From: Tubiluchus corallicola
Taxonomy: Eukaryota; Priapulida; Priapulimorpha; Priapulimorphida; Tubiluchidae
Direction: 5' to 3'
Assembly: GCA_030141605.1 (NCBI GenBank)
Contig: JAQGDQ010000184.1
Span: 234,001 to 294,000, forward strand
Length of the DNA: 60,000 bases
The notes under the pieces are model-generated. The model was not told where the DNA came from, did no database searches, and was given only the letters and a program-made list of their open reading frames with translations. Each line of letters opens with the position of its first letter. Position 1 is the first letter of the stretch. Shown piece by piece: positions 1 to 13,800 of the stretch. Position numbers and translations under genes: made by a program.

Positions 1-21
1 ATTTTTCTTTTGTGTCTACAG

Positions 22-3000
22 ATTCACAGCCAATTTCACCAGCAGTTAACAACAGCCTGATTAGCTCGCTTAACCGAGACTTTCTGGCCGGTAAAGGTGG
101 TGACAATAAGAAACAGTTATCCTGTCGTGTAATTGTCCATCGATTATTAGGGCCGCAGTATGTTAATAAAACTCTCGATGTTCATTGTAAGTGAGAATGG
201 TGAGTCGAGTAAAATGAAAATAATGTAGCACTCAACAAATCTGTTTCACGTAAATTTTGATTTTCTTGCTTTTTTTGGACCTAATATTTAGATTTTGCTT
301 TAGCACAGCCATAATTACCAAATTGCAAATGGCTTTTTTTTTAAAAAAAGTAAAGTGAGTGCTACGTCCATTTCCATTTTCTTGTTAGCTGCATAATTTT
401 GCAATGGACATTACACTACATAGTAGTATGAAAAATATAAAGAAAATAATTATTATCTGGTTTTGTCTTTATGTTTTATGACTCCTGCATTTGATTTTTG
501 GTGCTTTTGTGGTTTTAATGCACATATTTGCTTACACTAGTTTGTCTTGTTTATCATCAGTTTGAATAGTGTTGTGCATACTTTTTTAATTGTTAATGAA
601 TGTACATTACATGGTTTTGTCACTGTCTTCACTCTTTTATATCTTAAAATAAATTTGCAGACTTTGTAAAAGGATCCGTTATTATAACTGTTCGCGATGG
701 ATTGGAATCAGTGGTCATTGGCAGTGAACTATGGTTAAGTTGCAGTGCTGATGCGAATCCTGCACCAGAATACTTTATGACCGGCCCCAATCTTAATGTT
801 TCTGATGCAGTTTATGTGGTAATGACAGTCCGTCCAGAAGACGAAGGCGAGTATGAGTGCTATGCAACAAATTATTTGGGAACTGAATCTTACAAGGTGC
901 AAATACCTGTGAATAGTAAGTATTTATTCAGTTAGACTTTCAGTATCAGTTTGTCAATTACTTCTCACTTGTCGTAAGCTGTAGTACCTTTGAAAACCAT
1001 CACTAATAGAAGATTTTTCCTCAATTTATTAGAATTTTCTGTGGTAATGCAAGTCAGTTCCAAGTATATCTATGGTAGATGGTGCTTCTCATGAGTTGTA
1101 GTATTTGCTATACATGTGTGCATTAAAACTGTCTGTATTGTGCCAATTAGATGTGTATGTCATCTGTATTATGCTATTGTAGTGAATGTGGTTACTGTGT
1201 AGATCACTGATTAATGTTGTTATTAGATGTCCCTTATATAGAAGATTATTTTTGGTAGTAAGCTATTTTATGATCTTGCACAACCAGCTGCAGTAAGTAG
1301 GCTTTGTCACTACATATTGCATCCTAGTTTACAAAATGGCAAATGTGATTTATTTCCTTTTTTGGCCAGTGGTGCTTTATTAGGACATCTAGTGAGAGAA
1401 TTTATGTTATAAAACTGTATATTCTTACATCTTAAATAGGGAAATTACGATTTGCTGGTAACCACGATGTCTGGGTGAAGGTGTACAAGGACAACAGCTT
1501 CAATGTGTCATTTTGTGAAGTATCAAAATACAAACGGGTCATCTGGAGAATGGGACAAAGGAAACTTGAACATACAACTGAAGGAACGGTCAAGTTGGAC
1601 AACTTTCAATCAAAGCTGAGAAAAATTCCCAGTGACTATGATGAATGTTTCGAGATTCAGCTTAATATTGAAATGACACTTTTCACTGATCTGACCGAGC
1701 TTGATCTGATGGTGCATACAGACGAAGTAGACGGCAGATTTACAGTCTACCTCAAGTGTAAGTATTTATAATACAATAGATGTGGATACATTAAACACTC
1801 CCATCCTACTGCATTACAAATTATTATTTTTAGGAAACATGACATTACAAAACAAAAAAAGTGAAACTTATGTAAAATCGTGATCAATTTTCAGGTGACC
1901 AAGACTTTTATTAGTCACACCTAACATTTTAACTTTAACTGCTTTCTGAATTGATTCAGTTAAATTGAATACGAGGTATATTAAATAAAAGCCTTGACTA
2001 TTAATAATGGCTGTATTTCATTTGCCCCGGAATCATTTAGACAAAAGTTAATTATGAAATCAAATTATTTTCGTTTTGTTTGACAGGTTTGCCCACTCTA
2101 GTGCCTGGAATCCAAACACAGTTTGTTGGAGACGCAAACACCGATATAACGGTATTCTTAAACTTTTGCTCAAAGCCAAAGTACAAAAGGGCGAAATGGT
2201 TGTGGACAAATGGATATATTGATCTCTCACCACCAACTCAAAGTTCACAGTATGGATCCCGGTTTAGCGCTAATATTAGACAGTATAACAACATTTGCTA
2301 TTCAACTGATTTAGAGATAAAGTCTGCCGGGCCAACGGACGAAAAATTTTACTCTCTGTTGTTGAGTAATTTGTATAATGGTGGCGATGTAAAGTTCGAT
2401 ACTCAAGTTGGTAAGTACCAAATATTTGTCGAGAACTCTTTCCCTAAACTAAACAAGTTAATTTAGAACCATGTGAACAACTTTTGCAGTTTTATGGTAT
2501 GTTATTGCTAAAGCGATCAGACTGATTGTTTTCATTATTCTTTCTTTTTCTAAAGGCTGAGTCTTGAAATTCGGATAGTGTAGCTAAAAATAAATTGTGA
2601 ATATTAGGATCTACATTTCGTTCTTGGCTGTAAAGTAAAACAATGAACATGAGAATTAAAACAATGCATGACAAACGATAATTATTGCACTAAAGCACGA
2701 TAAACAATAATCACAAGTTTGCTATTATAACCTGCGTGATAGGTTAGCACATTGTAAATACCTCGATTTTAGCTGTAAACAAATGACATTTTCACTTGTT
2801 AAACCAGCATTTTATGCTGTTGTTTTACATGTCTATTTAGCTATTTACTGTGCACAGAAAGCACAGAAAGTGGGAAAATAGGTACATGCCTTACGTTACA
2901 TGACAACTATTTTCCATGGGAAAACTCCCTGAATAGGTTTATATACCTCAAGTCTAGAAAAGCCAATTTGACAGCTATTAAAGGACAAATTTACAGTGAC

Positions 3001-3756
3001 TAAATACAAAGAAAGTAGTTTTATGGCCTTTATCGCTAAGTCTACTATGCAAAACCTGTGAACAGGTAATTATTTTTAATATGGTTTTAAATTATTCTAG
3101 TGTAGCCTATCGTTACACTAAAGTTTGCAATACATACAGTTTAAGACAGTGGTTCCCAACCTTTTGTTGACGGCGACCCCTTTCCAGAATCTTGCATCAT
3201 ATTGCGACCCCACGAAGAACATAATCACTTTTTGTACTATTACACATCGTTATTGTTTGCATTTAGTAATTTTAACTTGCTATTCAAGAAATGATTGAAC
3301 AATGAGTGATTGTTTCGCATTAATTCATTCATGTGATGGTTGCACCCGTTTCTCAGAGACCAGTAATGCAACAGCAAAAGGTATTCAACGAGATTTGACA
3401 TAAAATGAATAGCAACACGCTTTCGGGTGGTGTACACTGTACAGAACAACGCGCATTTTCATTTTCCCGGAAAATTAAGCACTGGTATACCGCATTTAGA
3501 ATGGGAAAACCCCGTTTCACTTTCCAGAACAAAATGATGTAATGAGAGATTGAGGAAACAAGACCTCCTTACATACTTTTCGTGAAAACAGCACTTTTTA
3601 AAAATAGTTTTTGGATTAGCCCGCGGCCCCATGAAAAGTGCGTTGCGACCCCAATTGGGTTCACAACCCCAAGGTTGGAAAACCGTGGTTTAAAATATAG
3701 CAAAAGTTAAACGATTAATTATATTCGGAATGCCATTTCTAATTTAAACATTTTTG

Positions 3757-3819
<63 letters not shown>

Positions 3820-6800
3820 CAATCAGTTATGTGCTTATTATATATGTAGCTGAACTTAACTTACTATTAAATACTTGTTTGATTTGTATTAGGCTGCTAT
3901 TTTCTCAGAGCTCAGAGTTGTTAAATATATTATGTTTTTTGTGCATGAAATCTTGGGTTTAGATGCGTGTTACGACATATTCAAAATAAGTTTAAGTTTA
4001 TTTTTGTATAGCATAAAATTCCTAGAAGTATGTGCTTGAATGCTGTACAGAAATAAATACATGAAAGTAATACTAGAATGATGATTTAAAAGAGCTATAT
4101 AATACAATATTTCACAAAACAGTTTAGTAAAGGTAAAATAAAAATATAGAAAAAAACTTTATTCTATTATAAATTGATTTATATAGCCATTAGGAAAAAA
4201 ACAGTTCACTCTACACCAGAAATATTGCATTTTGAAATTTAAGAACCTCAGTAAAATTACAGGTTTCAGTTACAGTAATAATAATAAAATTCAGTTTGCT
4301 TATACCCCAAAGTGTATTCAATTGTACGCTTGCATGAATAAATGCGTCTTTAAAGGGTATCTAAACTGTCAAAATTTTCGCAAGACCTGATTTCACATGG
4401 AAGAGCATTCCAGAAACGGGCCGCTAGACCTAAAAGAACGGTTTTGAACCATTAGTATTAGAATAGGGCAGAATAAAAAATAATATAATAGAATAGAGAA
4501 AGAATGGAATAGACTGACGAAGAGGAGAACAAGTATAGTAAAGCATTTCTCACACAACAGCTAAGTACTGTAATAATTTGCTCAGACAAAAGTTAGTCCT
4601 TACCTTTGAGTGCCAAGTGGCTTATAATGCTTTTCTGTTATTTGGACTTTATTTGGCTGCACACACACGCACGCACACACACATATATCATTTATTTTGT
4701 AAATTAATGCAATATACAATAGAAGTAAGCAAACGAGTTTTTTTAGTCCAAATTCGATTAGCAGTTCAACCACATATGTTCTTTATCATTAAAATGTTTG
4801 AAACATCATGCAATTAGCACAGTTTAGTTATGATTTCTGTGCACAATTTTTAAGCAAATTATCAGTGGTTTTGTTTTATTTTTGAAACTTTCTAACATTT
4901 TTCTCACATGTTAAAATAACCTAAGCTTACCGAGAGACTTGGCTTTTGCTTTAATGTTTGACATTATGAAATAAACCATGGTTCAATAGCCATGCATGTT
5001 TTTAAACAAAGTTTTAGTGGATATTAATTTTGCAGGTTTTGCTGTAGAGCAAAATCGAGCAATATGCACGATCTTCGCAAGATCATTTTTTATTGGTGGT
5101 TCAAAAACTTGTTCGAAAATCTTTCCAACTCAATTCGAATTCGAAAGTCACAAATTCGATTCGATTTCGCTTTCTGGTAGAGAATGCTCACCCCTAATAT
5201 AGTTAATGAATAACAACAGGAATGTATACAAAACAATAATGCATTATGCACAATTTGCACATTCAGCATTACTATATTGCACAAGCTGAACTTTTCACAA
5301 TCTTTGGCTAGTTCCTAAAAGGTAATTAAGTTCAGCAGAAGCCATGTAGGTAACTCATTTTTGTGAATTAACAAGTTGTGAAATCGAATAATAATAATAA
5401 TCTTTTTATTTATCTTGTAACACATGCACAGATATAATACAATTAATTTGGAAACAAAAATGTGAAGAAAGGGCAGCACAATCTTTACCTTTAGCTAGGG
5501 CTAGGACTCTAGGATTTGCGATAATCGTTGAACTAATGAAGTTGTGTCATTGTGATGATCATTTGAAAACTGATACTTTGGTTAGTTGTTATCAAATTAT
5601 CAGTCTTTCTATTATGCTTAAGAAATTACCGGGTTGATGGGATGTGTTAATATGTCAGGAATAGACAGAAATCTATTTTTGCTTTTCTGCTGTGCCAAAA
5701 ACTATATTAGTATGCAAAGTGCTTTTGACTTAATACATTTTTTGATTTTACTGCTTTACTCACCTCTGTTCGTTTGTGTTTTCAGGAATAACTCATGTTG
5801 GCCTGTCACTTGGCCTTGTATTTGGTTTATTTGTGCCTTTGATAGCCTTTGTTGTTTTTATTGTTTATGCTTACATCAACAGGAAATGGTTTATGAAACG
5901 TACGTACAACATCTGGAACTTCTTAATTTTTTATTCTCTTAACTGTATTTGTCAAGTAACTCAGAAGTAAGGCCAAAAATTTGTTGTTAAAATGAAACAT
6001 TTGTGGAAAAGGGCAGAAATTTATACGTGAACATGGATCGTTGTTAACAACGAAACCTCATAAATTGTGTTGAGCGAGAAATCCTTGTATTCGTATTTAA
6101 CAGCCGTTTAAATTGTAAAGACAATCGTGGTATATTTACAGATGATAATGTTAGTCTAGCTAATGTATTGTTTAATAATGGCTACTTAATGATTCAGCTA
6201 CCACTATTACTGTAGTGAGGCTTAAATTTCGATATTTTCAAATAGTCATTTGCAGGAATTTCCTAGCTAGACTGTAAATGTCAAACAAACTTGGCTTTAC
6301 TGGTCGTTAATTTTGCGGATTTGGTTTTTGCAAAGTAACAGATGAAACTTCTAGTTTGACCATGACTGTTATTTGTTCACTGGCCATATCAATGAAACGT
6401 AAAGGAAAACCAATCCTGGAACAACATTTTTTGCATTTTAATGTACAATTAAAAATGTTGAAATCAGCACACAAAACACGCACATAAAATGCCTTGTTTA
6501 AAAACGCAAAAGAAATTTAAATATTTTTTATCTCCCACTTTTTTGAACATTGTTGCTGGCACTGCTGGCATATTTGAAAGAAATAACATAAGTTGGTGAC
6601 TGCTCGGCAAAGTAAATTATGTGAAGGCAAGCTGTTCTGAAGGTATGCATTGCAAAATTTCTATACTTCTCTCAGAAGTTCCGTTATTCTAGCATTGTGT
6701 TTAACTGTATAGTCATTTTCATTGCTTATCACAGTTTTATTTTTGAAACTTTCTAACGTTTTTCACAAATGTTAAAGTAACCTGAGCTTCCCAAGAGTCT

Positions 6801-6998
6801 TGGTTTTTGCTTTAATGTTTGACATTATGAAATAAACCATGGTTCAATGAGTCATGTATGTTTTTAAACAAAGTTTTACTGGTTGTTTGTGCAGGTTTTT
6901 TTGCCAAAGTGTCTGATGAGTCTCCTAGTAGTTACGAAAATGACAAAGTTCCGCAAAATAACGTTGAAGAAGACAGTGATGTCGAAACTGAGGAGTGA
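22..6998 (+). CDS. Type I membrane protein with Ig-like domains (3' part)
   Basis: Six exons can be joined: 22-186, 661-915, 1440-1757, 2087-2410, 5786-5899 and 6895-6998. They give 425 residues and a TGA at 6996-6998. Every intron is phase 1, the usual pattern for exon-shuffled Ig domains. Exon 1 ends an Ig domain (LSCRV..., ending LDVHY). Exon 2 is a full C2-like domain with the two Cys (WLSCSA and EYECYAT). Exons 3 and 4 resemble each other (FC...KYKR..W, then a second Cys) and look like diverged Ig-like units. Exon 5 is a hydrophobic span (GLSLGLVFGLFVPLIAFVV) followed by basic residues. Exon 6 is a short acidic cytoplasmic tail. The role is probably cell-surface adhesion or recognition; the ligand is unknown. 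The 5' exons and signal peptide lie outside the window. Because all phases match, skipped or extra exons cannot be excluded. Confidence 0.85.
3147..3687. mobile_element. hAT-like non-autonomous DNA transposon
   Basis: The left end starts CAGTGGTTCCCAACCTT. The right end, read in reverse complement, is CACGGTTTTCCAACCTT, so the terminal inverted repeats match at 13 of 17 positions. The flanks gtttaaga (3139-3146) and gtttaaaa (3688-3695) look like an 8-bp target duplication with one change, the size expected for hAT. Internal gcgacccc motifs lie near both ends. No transposase frame is present. It sits in an intron of the Ig gene. Confidence 0.75.
3760..3814. repeat. (TA)n microsatellite
   Basis: A nearly pure TA dinucleotide run in the long intron of the Ig gene. 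Confidence 0.95.
4871..5045 (+). repeat. Duplicated intron end plus splice acceptor, copy A
   Basis: This stretch matches 6732-6905 closely over about 170 bp. Shared parts include the block around ccatggttcaat, the block tttttaaacaaagtttta and a 3' splice site with gcaggtttt. Copy B runs into the real last exon of the Ig gene. Copy A runs into a frame that stays open to a stop at 5200-5202 but no longer resembles the tail, and it soon meets a sequence (around 5180-5200) like a transposon end. It is therefore a decayed terminal exon or a possible alternative one. Confidence 0.8.
6732..6905 (+). repeat. Duplicated intron end plus splice acceptor, copy B
   Basis: Partner of 4871-5045. It contains the functional acceptor of the final Ig-gene exon, which starts at 6895. 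Confidence 0.8.
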
Positions 6999-7804
6999 GC
7001 TACAGTAAAGATCTGTGTACATAAATAACTTCAATCCCAGAGACAATATATAAAACTATAGTTGCTTACTCTGAAGTTGAGAATGGTATCACAGTATCTG
7101 CCACATTTAAGTGATAGCACAGTTTATATTAAACATTAATTGTTACAGATTATTTATTAATATTGTTAAAGATATTATAACAGCCTATTTAATGATATTG
7201 TTTGATATGTGAATTGCTACTTTATTAATATTGTTATTTAAATTTATATTTATAGCATTTTTGCAAATGTTACGTGTGAAGAACCCAAAAAATGTGTATT
7301 TTAAATATTTTCATATAATTTACATTTTATGTATACAATTTTATGTTTTTGCATCTGATTTGTGTAGCATTATTTTAAATGATAAAGACTGAGTCTTGTT
7401 TTAAAAAATTTACATGCTTTTTGAATTCATTGAAAACAACTACTGTGAATATATAATATCATGGTAGATATATTGTGGGATGATGTCCTCAAAAAGAATC
7501 AAGATTTTTAGTCAAATTATTCTACTTCTGGATAACATGACAATATCACGACAGTAATCTCATAGGCACTTCTGGCATGCAGTGTGTTGTGCCAGTTTTG
7601 TTTGACAGTATTTACAACTGAAAAAATGAAACATTGAAACTGAAAAATGAAAAAATAGAAACGAAAATGAAAAGTTAAACTACTACACATGAAACTATTT
7701 GATATTTTCATTTTAACGTTCTTTATAAGATTACCTTTTCTCTAGTGATACAGTAATACGTTGATCTATTTCTATAATCTTGTTATTGTTATGACTACTT
7801 TTTT
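6999..7804. other. Convergent 3' UTR region
   Basis: About 0.8 kb separates the stop of the Ig gene (+) from the stop of the SLC22 gene (-). It is AT-rich and should hold both 3' UTRs. I saw no clear AATAAA hexamer for the Ig gene and no other coding region. Confidence 0.6.
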
Positions 7805-10800
7805 CTAGCTTTTTATATAATTGTTGTCATCTGTTGCTTCTTGTTGAAGTTGGCCACTTTCCTTCCACAGCAGCCACTCATCCAGAGTTTCTGGAAGCAC
7901 TTTGCCTTTGGTTTCGGGAAAAAACAAAATGATGATTGCGGCTCCTATTCCCATACTTCCAAACAATATTGGTTGTACCCAAGCGTGTTCTCTTTGCTGC
8001 AAAAATACAAAATGGTTGATTATTTTTATATGTTTTTTATGTCAGTACATGTATTGGAATCTTTTCGAGTCAGATGATTTGCTATGCCACTACTTAGTAA
8101 AATCAACAAATTAACATGCCAAGCAGCACATCTAAGTAAAGATTTCCAAACACAAACCATAAAACTGGAATTACAATATGCATGTTTTTAGACTATAAAG
8201 TGTATCAGGAAGCAAAAACATACCCAGGTAATGGTTAACGGAGCTATCATGCCTCCGACACGTGATATACTAGAGCATAAGCCTAGGCCTCCATTTCTGA
8301 AATTTGTAAAAAAAGATTGAGTACGTGATATTTAGCAACACCTATAGAAAAAATAAACAACAATGAATATAAGGTTTTCTGCATGGCTCTAGTCAATATA
8401 GTTACTTCTTGGGAATCAGTTCCCTTGAGTCCTGAGACATGTGTAATTTGGTATTTATTAAACCTTAGACTTATGGGTAGGTGAAGAAACTCTTAAGCCT
8501 TGATCAGCACTAGATGCCAACTCATCTAGTATTAATGCATACCTTTAGGAAATTGATGTTTGGCTTGTTCTGACATTTACCGTAACGCCTGGTTTTTGAT
8601 TGCTCATGCAGGCGATTTTATTCGTGTCAACGCCTACAATTTCACAGGATGAAATACTGATCACGATCTGCCTTAAGTTCGCTGCTCACAAGCAGCCAAA
8701 GATGAGCTGTAGCTACAATTATTTCCACCTCGAAATGATCCAATTTCCGACTTCATATTTCATTCACAGAACAATTGCTCGTGTCATCTCAGTTCTGCAC
8801 CTAGTTTCTGAAGGTAATGGAATTCCATCAACTCCACGTCTACATAATCAGCTTAAACGTGAGAACTCAATACTTGTCAATGTGTTTTTCAATGTTCTGT
8901 AATAGCTCTTGAATTCTGTTGCTCATCGGTGATTTACGAGTCTCTATGCTCTTAAGCTTGTTGTCTGTGCTCATGCAGCTACTCGCTCTGATATCAAGTG
9001 CTCCATTAGAAACTATATACCCGATCTTGCAAGAGGTAGGTCTACTTAAGTACCTCTGTAACTAAAAAGTTCTAACTACAACTTTTGTTATAGAGGCACT
9101 TGGCCTACTGTAGACATCTGTATCTGAATCGTTCCTTCCGTCTGTTGCTTTCACTCACGTGACACATTGCAAAATGTTATTGCTAATCTGATTATTTTTG
9201 ACAATTCATTGCTCATCAAAAATCTGTTGCTATGCTAATCCTGTTATTGCTACTTTTATTGATGGTATCTTCAAGATTTCTCCCCATTTGTGCGCAAATG
9301 CCGACAGTTTTCTACGAGTTCTCGTGCTGCTTCTGTCTTCCTTATTCCCAGATTTTTCCTTGGGTATCATGTCTGTTATTGAAAGAAGGGTAAAGTATCT
9401 CTATGGAACATGTTATATTATTAAAATTTGAGCAACTTGCGTGCTTCTATGCTTCAGCCACATATCAACCATTTTTCTACCCTTATTTATTTGGAAAGTG
9501 GTGCTGACAAACCACTGGTGTGGCAGTGTCTTGTTGTTTTTACTGGATTAACTGTTGTCTGTCTTATCTGTCTGGAGAGCAGTTTTTTATTTTCAATTCT
9601 GTGTGCCCAGTGTCTACAATAGGCGTAGTTGGCCAAAGATCTTTGTACCTGTAAGATGAGTGATCTACAACTATACATGGTCTTCAAATTTCTGCGGAAA
9701 TTGTTTTACTAATCAGTACATGCAACATACCTAACGACTGTAGGCACCAGCTCAACCGTGTACAGGTAAACGGAGGCAAAGGCGGCAGAAGTGGCAGCCT
9801 TGCCTATCATCACTAATGTGGTCTCGACCCATCTGATGTCTGCGCCGTTGGCTAATAACAAAACAACATCTGTTGAAAATTTGCAATACCATATGCTAAC
9901 TGTAAAAAGAAATTTAGTCATCTAGGAGTGGTCACATTACTTTATAAAATGTGTTTTGCTGGCTCACGTAGGCTATTAAAATGAAAATTGGAACGAAAAG
10001 GTGCTAGAGAAGAGATACTAGATAGAGATGAATAAGAATTAATCACAAGCAGAACAAGTGGCTAACCTCTTGCTCATTTGTCTTTCTTTCCCACTGCACA
10101 ATTGTCAATTAAAACTTAGTAGACCCATCAAAGCAGCCAGAAATTATATATATATGTAGAAATTTCCGGCTGCCTTCCTGGGTCTACTCAATGTTCATTG
10201 ATTGCTATTTGTATATAAGATTAATCGCCATTTAGCATGTATATATATATATATATGTATGTATGTATGTATACAGCTTGAAAAATCAGCATAAGTGTAA
10301 AGCAAATAACCTACGTAAGTGGAATTCGAACCCACTACCCCCGGATTGGGAACCAAGTGACATACAACGCTAGATGCGATGGAGGGAGTTTCGAATATTT
10401 GGGGATGGCCAATCTGCAGTCACAGGAGAAATTTCTGAACTGCAAAATCTGCTTTACTTTAATCTTCAAAAATCGAACCCTAACTCGACAGATAGATTGC
10501 AGTTTTAAATGAAAGGAGAAACTAAACGGCATCACTTGGTCCTAAATTAGTTCTTCCAAATGGAACATGTTAAACCACAATGTTTACATTGATTACAAAA
10601 CTAACTACTAGTATACTACTAGTTGTAATATAGTGTAAGTGCAGTTTGTGTTAAAATATGCGGTGAGTGTAGTTAGTATACATCTGTATAGTGTAGCATA
10701 ACTACCAAAAGTTTTTTAAATAACCTTTTCATTCACCTGTTTTATCTGGAATTAGAAGATTGGAAAAGAGAGCTAAACCAGCTATGAGATGAAATGCACA

Positions 10801-13800
10801 GATGGATTTTATTCTACCAAACCTGAATAAGAAGGAAACCAGGGTGTCATTATTTAATATTTAACTTTAACTGTAAGTTTAACTTTTTATTTCACACACA
10901 GACACTATAATACATACAATCATACACAAATACTATTTACAAAGATACACATAAAACGACTAAATCTTCTATAACCTAATTCCTTACATTTCAAATAAAT
11001 TAAAATCACGATTATGTATATTAGACTGATCGCCATTTGGCAGGTATACTTGACGTGTACTTACAATCACTGTTACATAGATGATTCGCAATGGTATTAC
11101 TACTGTTTATTGTACTTGTACAGAGGCTAAACACACATTTTCTTCTAATAAAATCAAAGTATTTTAAATGATAGAATACACAAAGTTGTCTTGCGCAAAA
11201 GTCGAATGGTGTTCCGAAAAAATTACGCAGTTATATATTGTTTGCTGCCTTTAGTTTTTTTTATTATAAAGACTGTAGTTCCTTCACTATTTACTGTAGT
11301 GCGAATAGTTTGTTACAGATAGAGAGAAAACAGTCATGTATCTATTCATTCTACTGCCTAAGAATTGACATTAATTTCGGCTTTGATAATTAATTAACAT
11401 TTATAATTAGTACCTGATTGAAAACCCATCAACATTAAAGTGCAGTAAGAACGTGAATGATTAAGTTTGTTCTAAGACAGAACCATTCCAAGATTAAAAT
11501 TAATTACAAAAATTAGTCTGGTTGGTTAATAAGTACTTTAGCGAATGTAATTTAGCACACGAAAATGTTGGAACGGTTGCTCAGCTTTTATGAATGAATT
11601 GATCTGCCATGATGTATTAGTCATGGGTTGGATGATCAAAATGTCCTTGGTTCAAATCTACTGCACTCAAATTCAGTTTTTCATATTTTTTCCCGCCCAA
11701 ACTTAACAGTTATTGGTTTGTTCCACCACTAGGCAGTAAGTTTGTAATTAAAATCAATTGTAATAAATTTATTAAGCCACTAATATATCATTTCAGGTTC
11801 TACATTAATTCAAAAAATAATTTAATTACTTAGTAATAACTCTAATGAGAGCAAACTAACATTTATAAATAAATGTATTGGGTTGGTCTCAAGGTGATGC
11901 ATACACGTATTATTTTTCCCACATATTACCATTCAGTGCACACCTTTGCTGCAAGATATGCAGGTAACTCTACTGCTCCCACCAGGAAGGCGTTCAAATA
12001 TAGGTTTCCGGACAGTTCCCCAACACCAAGCGACAAAGCATAGTAAACCATGGAATCCGTCATCCTTTAACGAAAAATGTGTGATATATTTTTAAAAATC
12101 TGGCGCTAGCTCTCGGTTTTGATTCTACAATTTGAGTTTCTCCCACACAAAGTAAGATTAAATGTTTCTTTTTGAAGAACAGATCGCTTTAAATTTTCAC
12201 TTGTTCTCACTTCAGACAAAGCATTCAATGGTAGCTAAACTTTAAACACTTTCTTTTTTTGTTTTTTGAAAGTTTTATTTCAATAGTGCCATTTAGATTT
12301 ATATGTACAGTTGAATTTAATTTACAGTTGCGAACTTGTTGCTCTAACCGCTTTTTAGTAATCTGTGCAAAGCTGGAACGACAAATTTCATGTATATCAT
12401 GTGTAGGCCTAGTATATATGGCCAATAAAGATCCCTATGTCTATGTCTATGTCTAGATGAAAAAAGCCGAAGTTTGATTAGATCATTTTTCTTGGCGTGT
12501 TTGTCTCTGTAGTTAAAATACGGTAATTTTCTGTACTCACTTCGAAGTTTCACTAATAGTTACACTTGCTGATTACACATTATTGCTGGGTTCACATTAT
12601 TTACCATTATTTGGGAAAAGTAGAAACTTATCCTGTTTTAACATCCATGGGCTTACCAAATAAACAGCATAAGTGTTAAAAACACTCGCAATTTGGGCGT
12701 CTTGTATATGTCCAGTAGAGTAAATTTTTTTTCGTTTTCCTTACAGTTGGAAACTGCTGATTGCTTTTGTATCATAGAAAGACAATGTTCGTCTAAATGT
12801 ACTTTGTTCATTTTACTTGCTTTCTGAAGAACTTCCTCTGCCTTGTCTGAGCGATTTTTGGCTGCCAGCCAATGTACAGATTCGGGCAATATCCTGTTAA
12901 ACACAAAAATATTCAGGCATATATATCAAGCGTAAAAATGTTATTAATTTTAAGAAATAAATAGAGAGACAGACAGACAGTCCTGGTAAGTCCTGTCCTG
13001 TCACTGGATAATTAACCGAATATGCCTGTACAGTATTATTTAAATTAAATACACATAGCTAAGTGAACAGTTCCATCAATTTCCTACAAGCCATTCATTT
13101 GGGCAATAGATGGCTTATAAATATAACACGTTATTTCGTTTTTACATACCAATAGTATAAAAGGTGAGTACAAGAGGAACTGTGATAATAATTTGAATTT
13201 TTCTCCAATCATCCACTGCCAAGGCGATTAAAGGCGTCGTCATAATGCCTACACTCCATAACATTTCATCGCATGTGCCCACCCAAGCTCTTGAATCTGG
13301 TGGAACAGATTCACACAGTAGACAGAACATGGACAAATAACCTCCCTATAGAAAATTAATTTATTTTTACATGTCATTTTTGCCATTTGCATTAAGACGC
13401 GTTTTAATACTGTTGTGAAAAAATTTGCTACTTTAAAAGTGGAAAACTAGACTTACTGGCTTTTTACTCAAGAATTTGCATAATATACCACTAACACATA
13501 TAGTACACGCTCATCCACTGAATGGAATTGTTGTACATCTTCGTAATGTTACTTAATACATATTCGTTCTTTATAATTGCGCCTAAATTGTCTGACGGGT
13601 TTGAACTGCCGTTTTTCGTACAGCACCCATCTAGTTACTGACTGACTTAGCAGTTGTTTAACTTCGGTTGATAAGAAGAGGCGTAGCCAGTTTCTAAAGT
13701 CAGGAGCAGCAAGCACATGAAACAAGCCGCCGTGACACATGCAAACAATTTTCAACGCATTAATTATACATTTTTATTTTGTGTTTAAAATCAAAACGCG

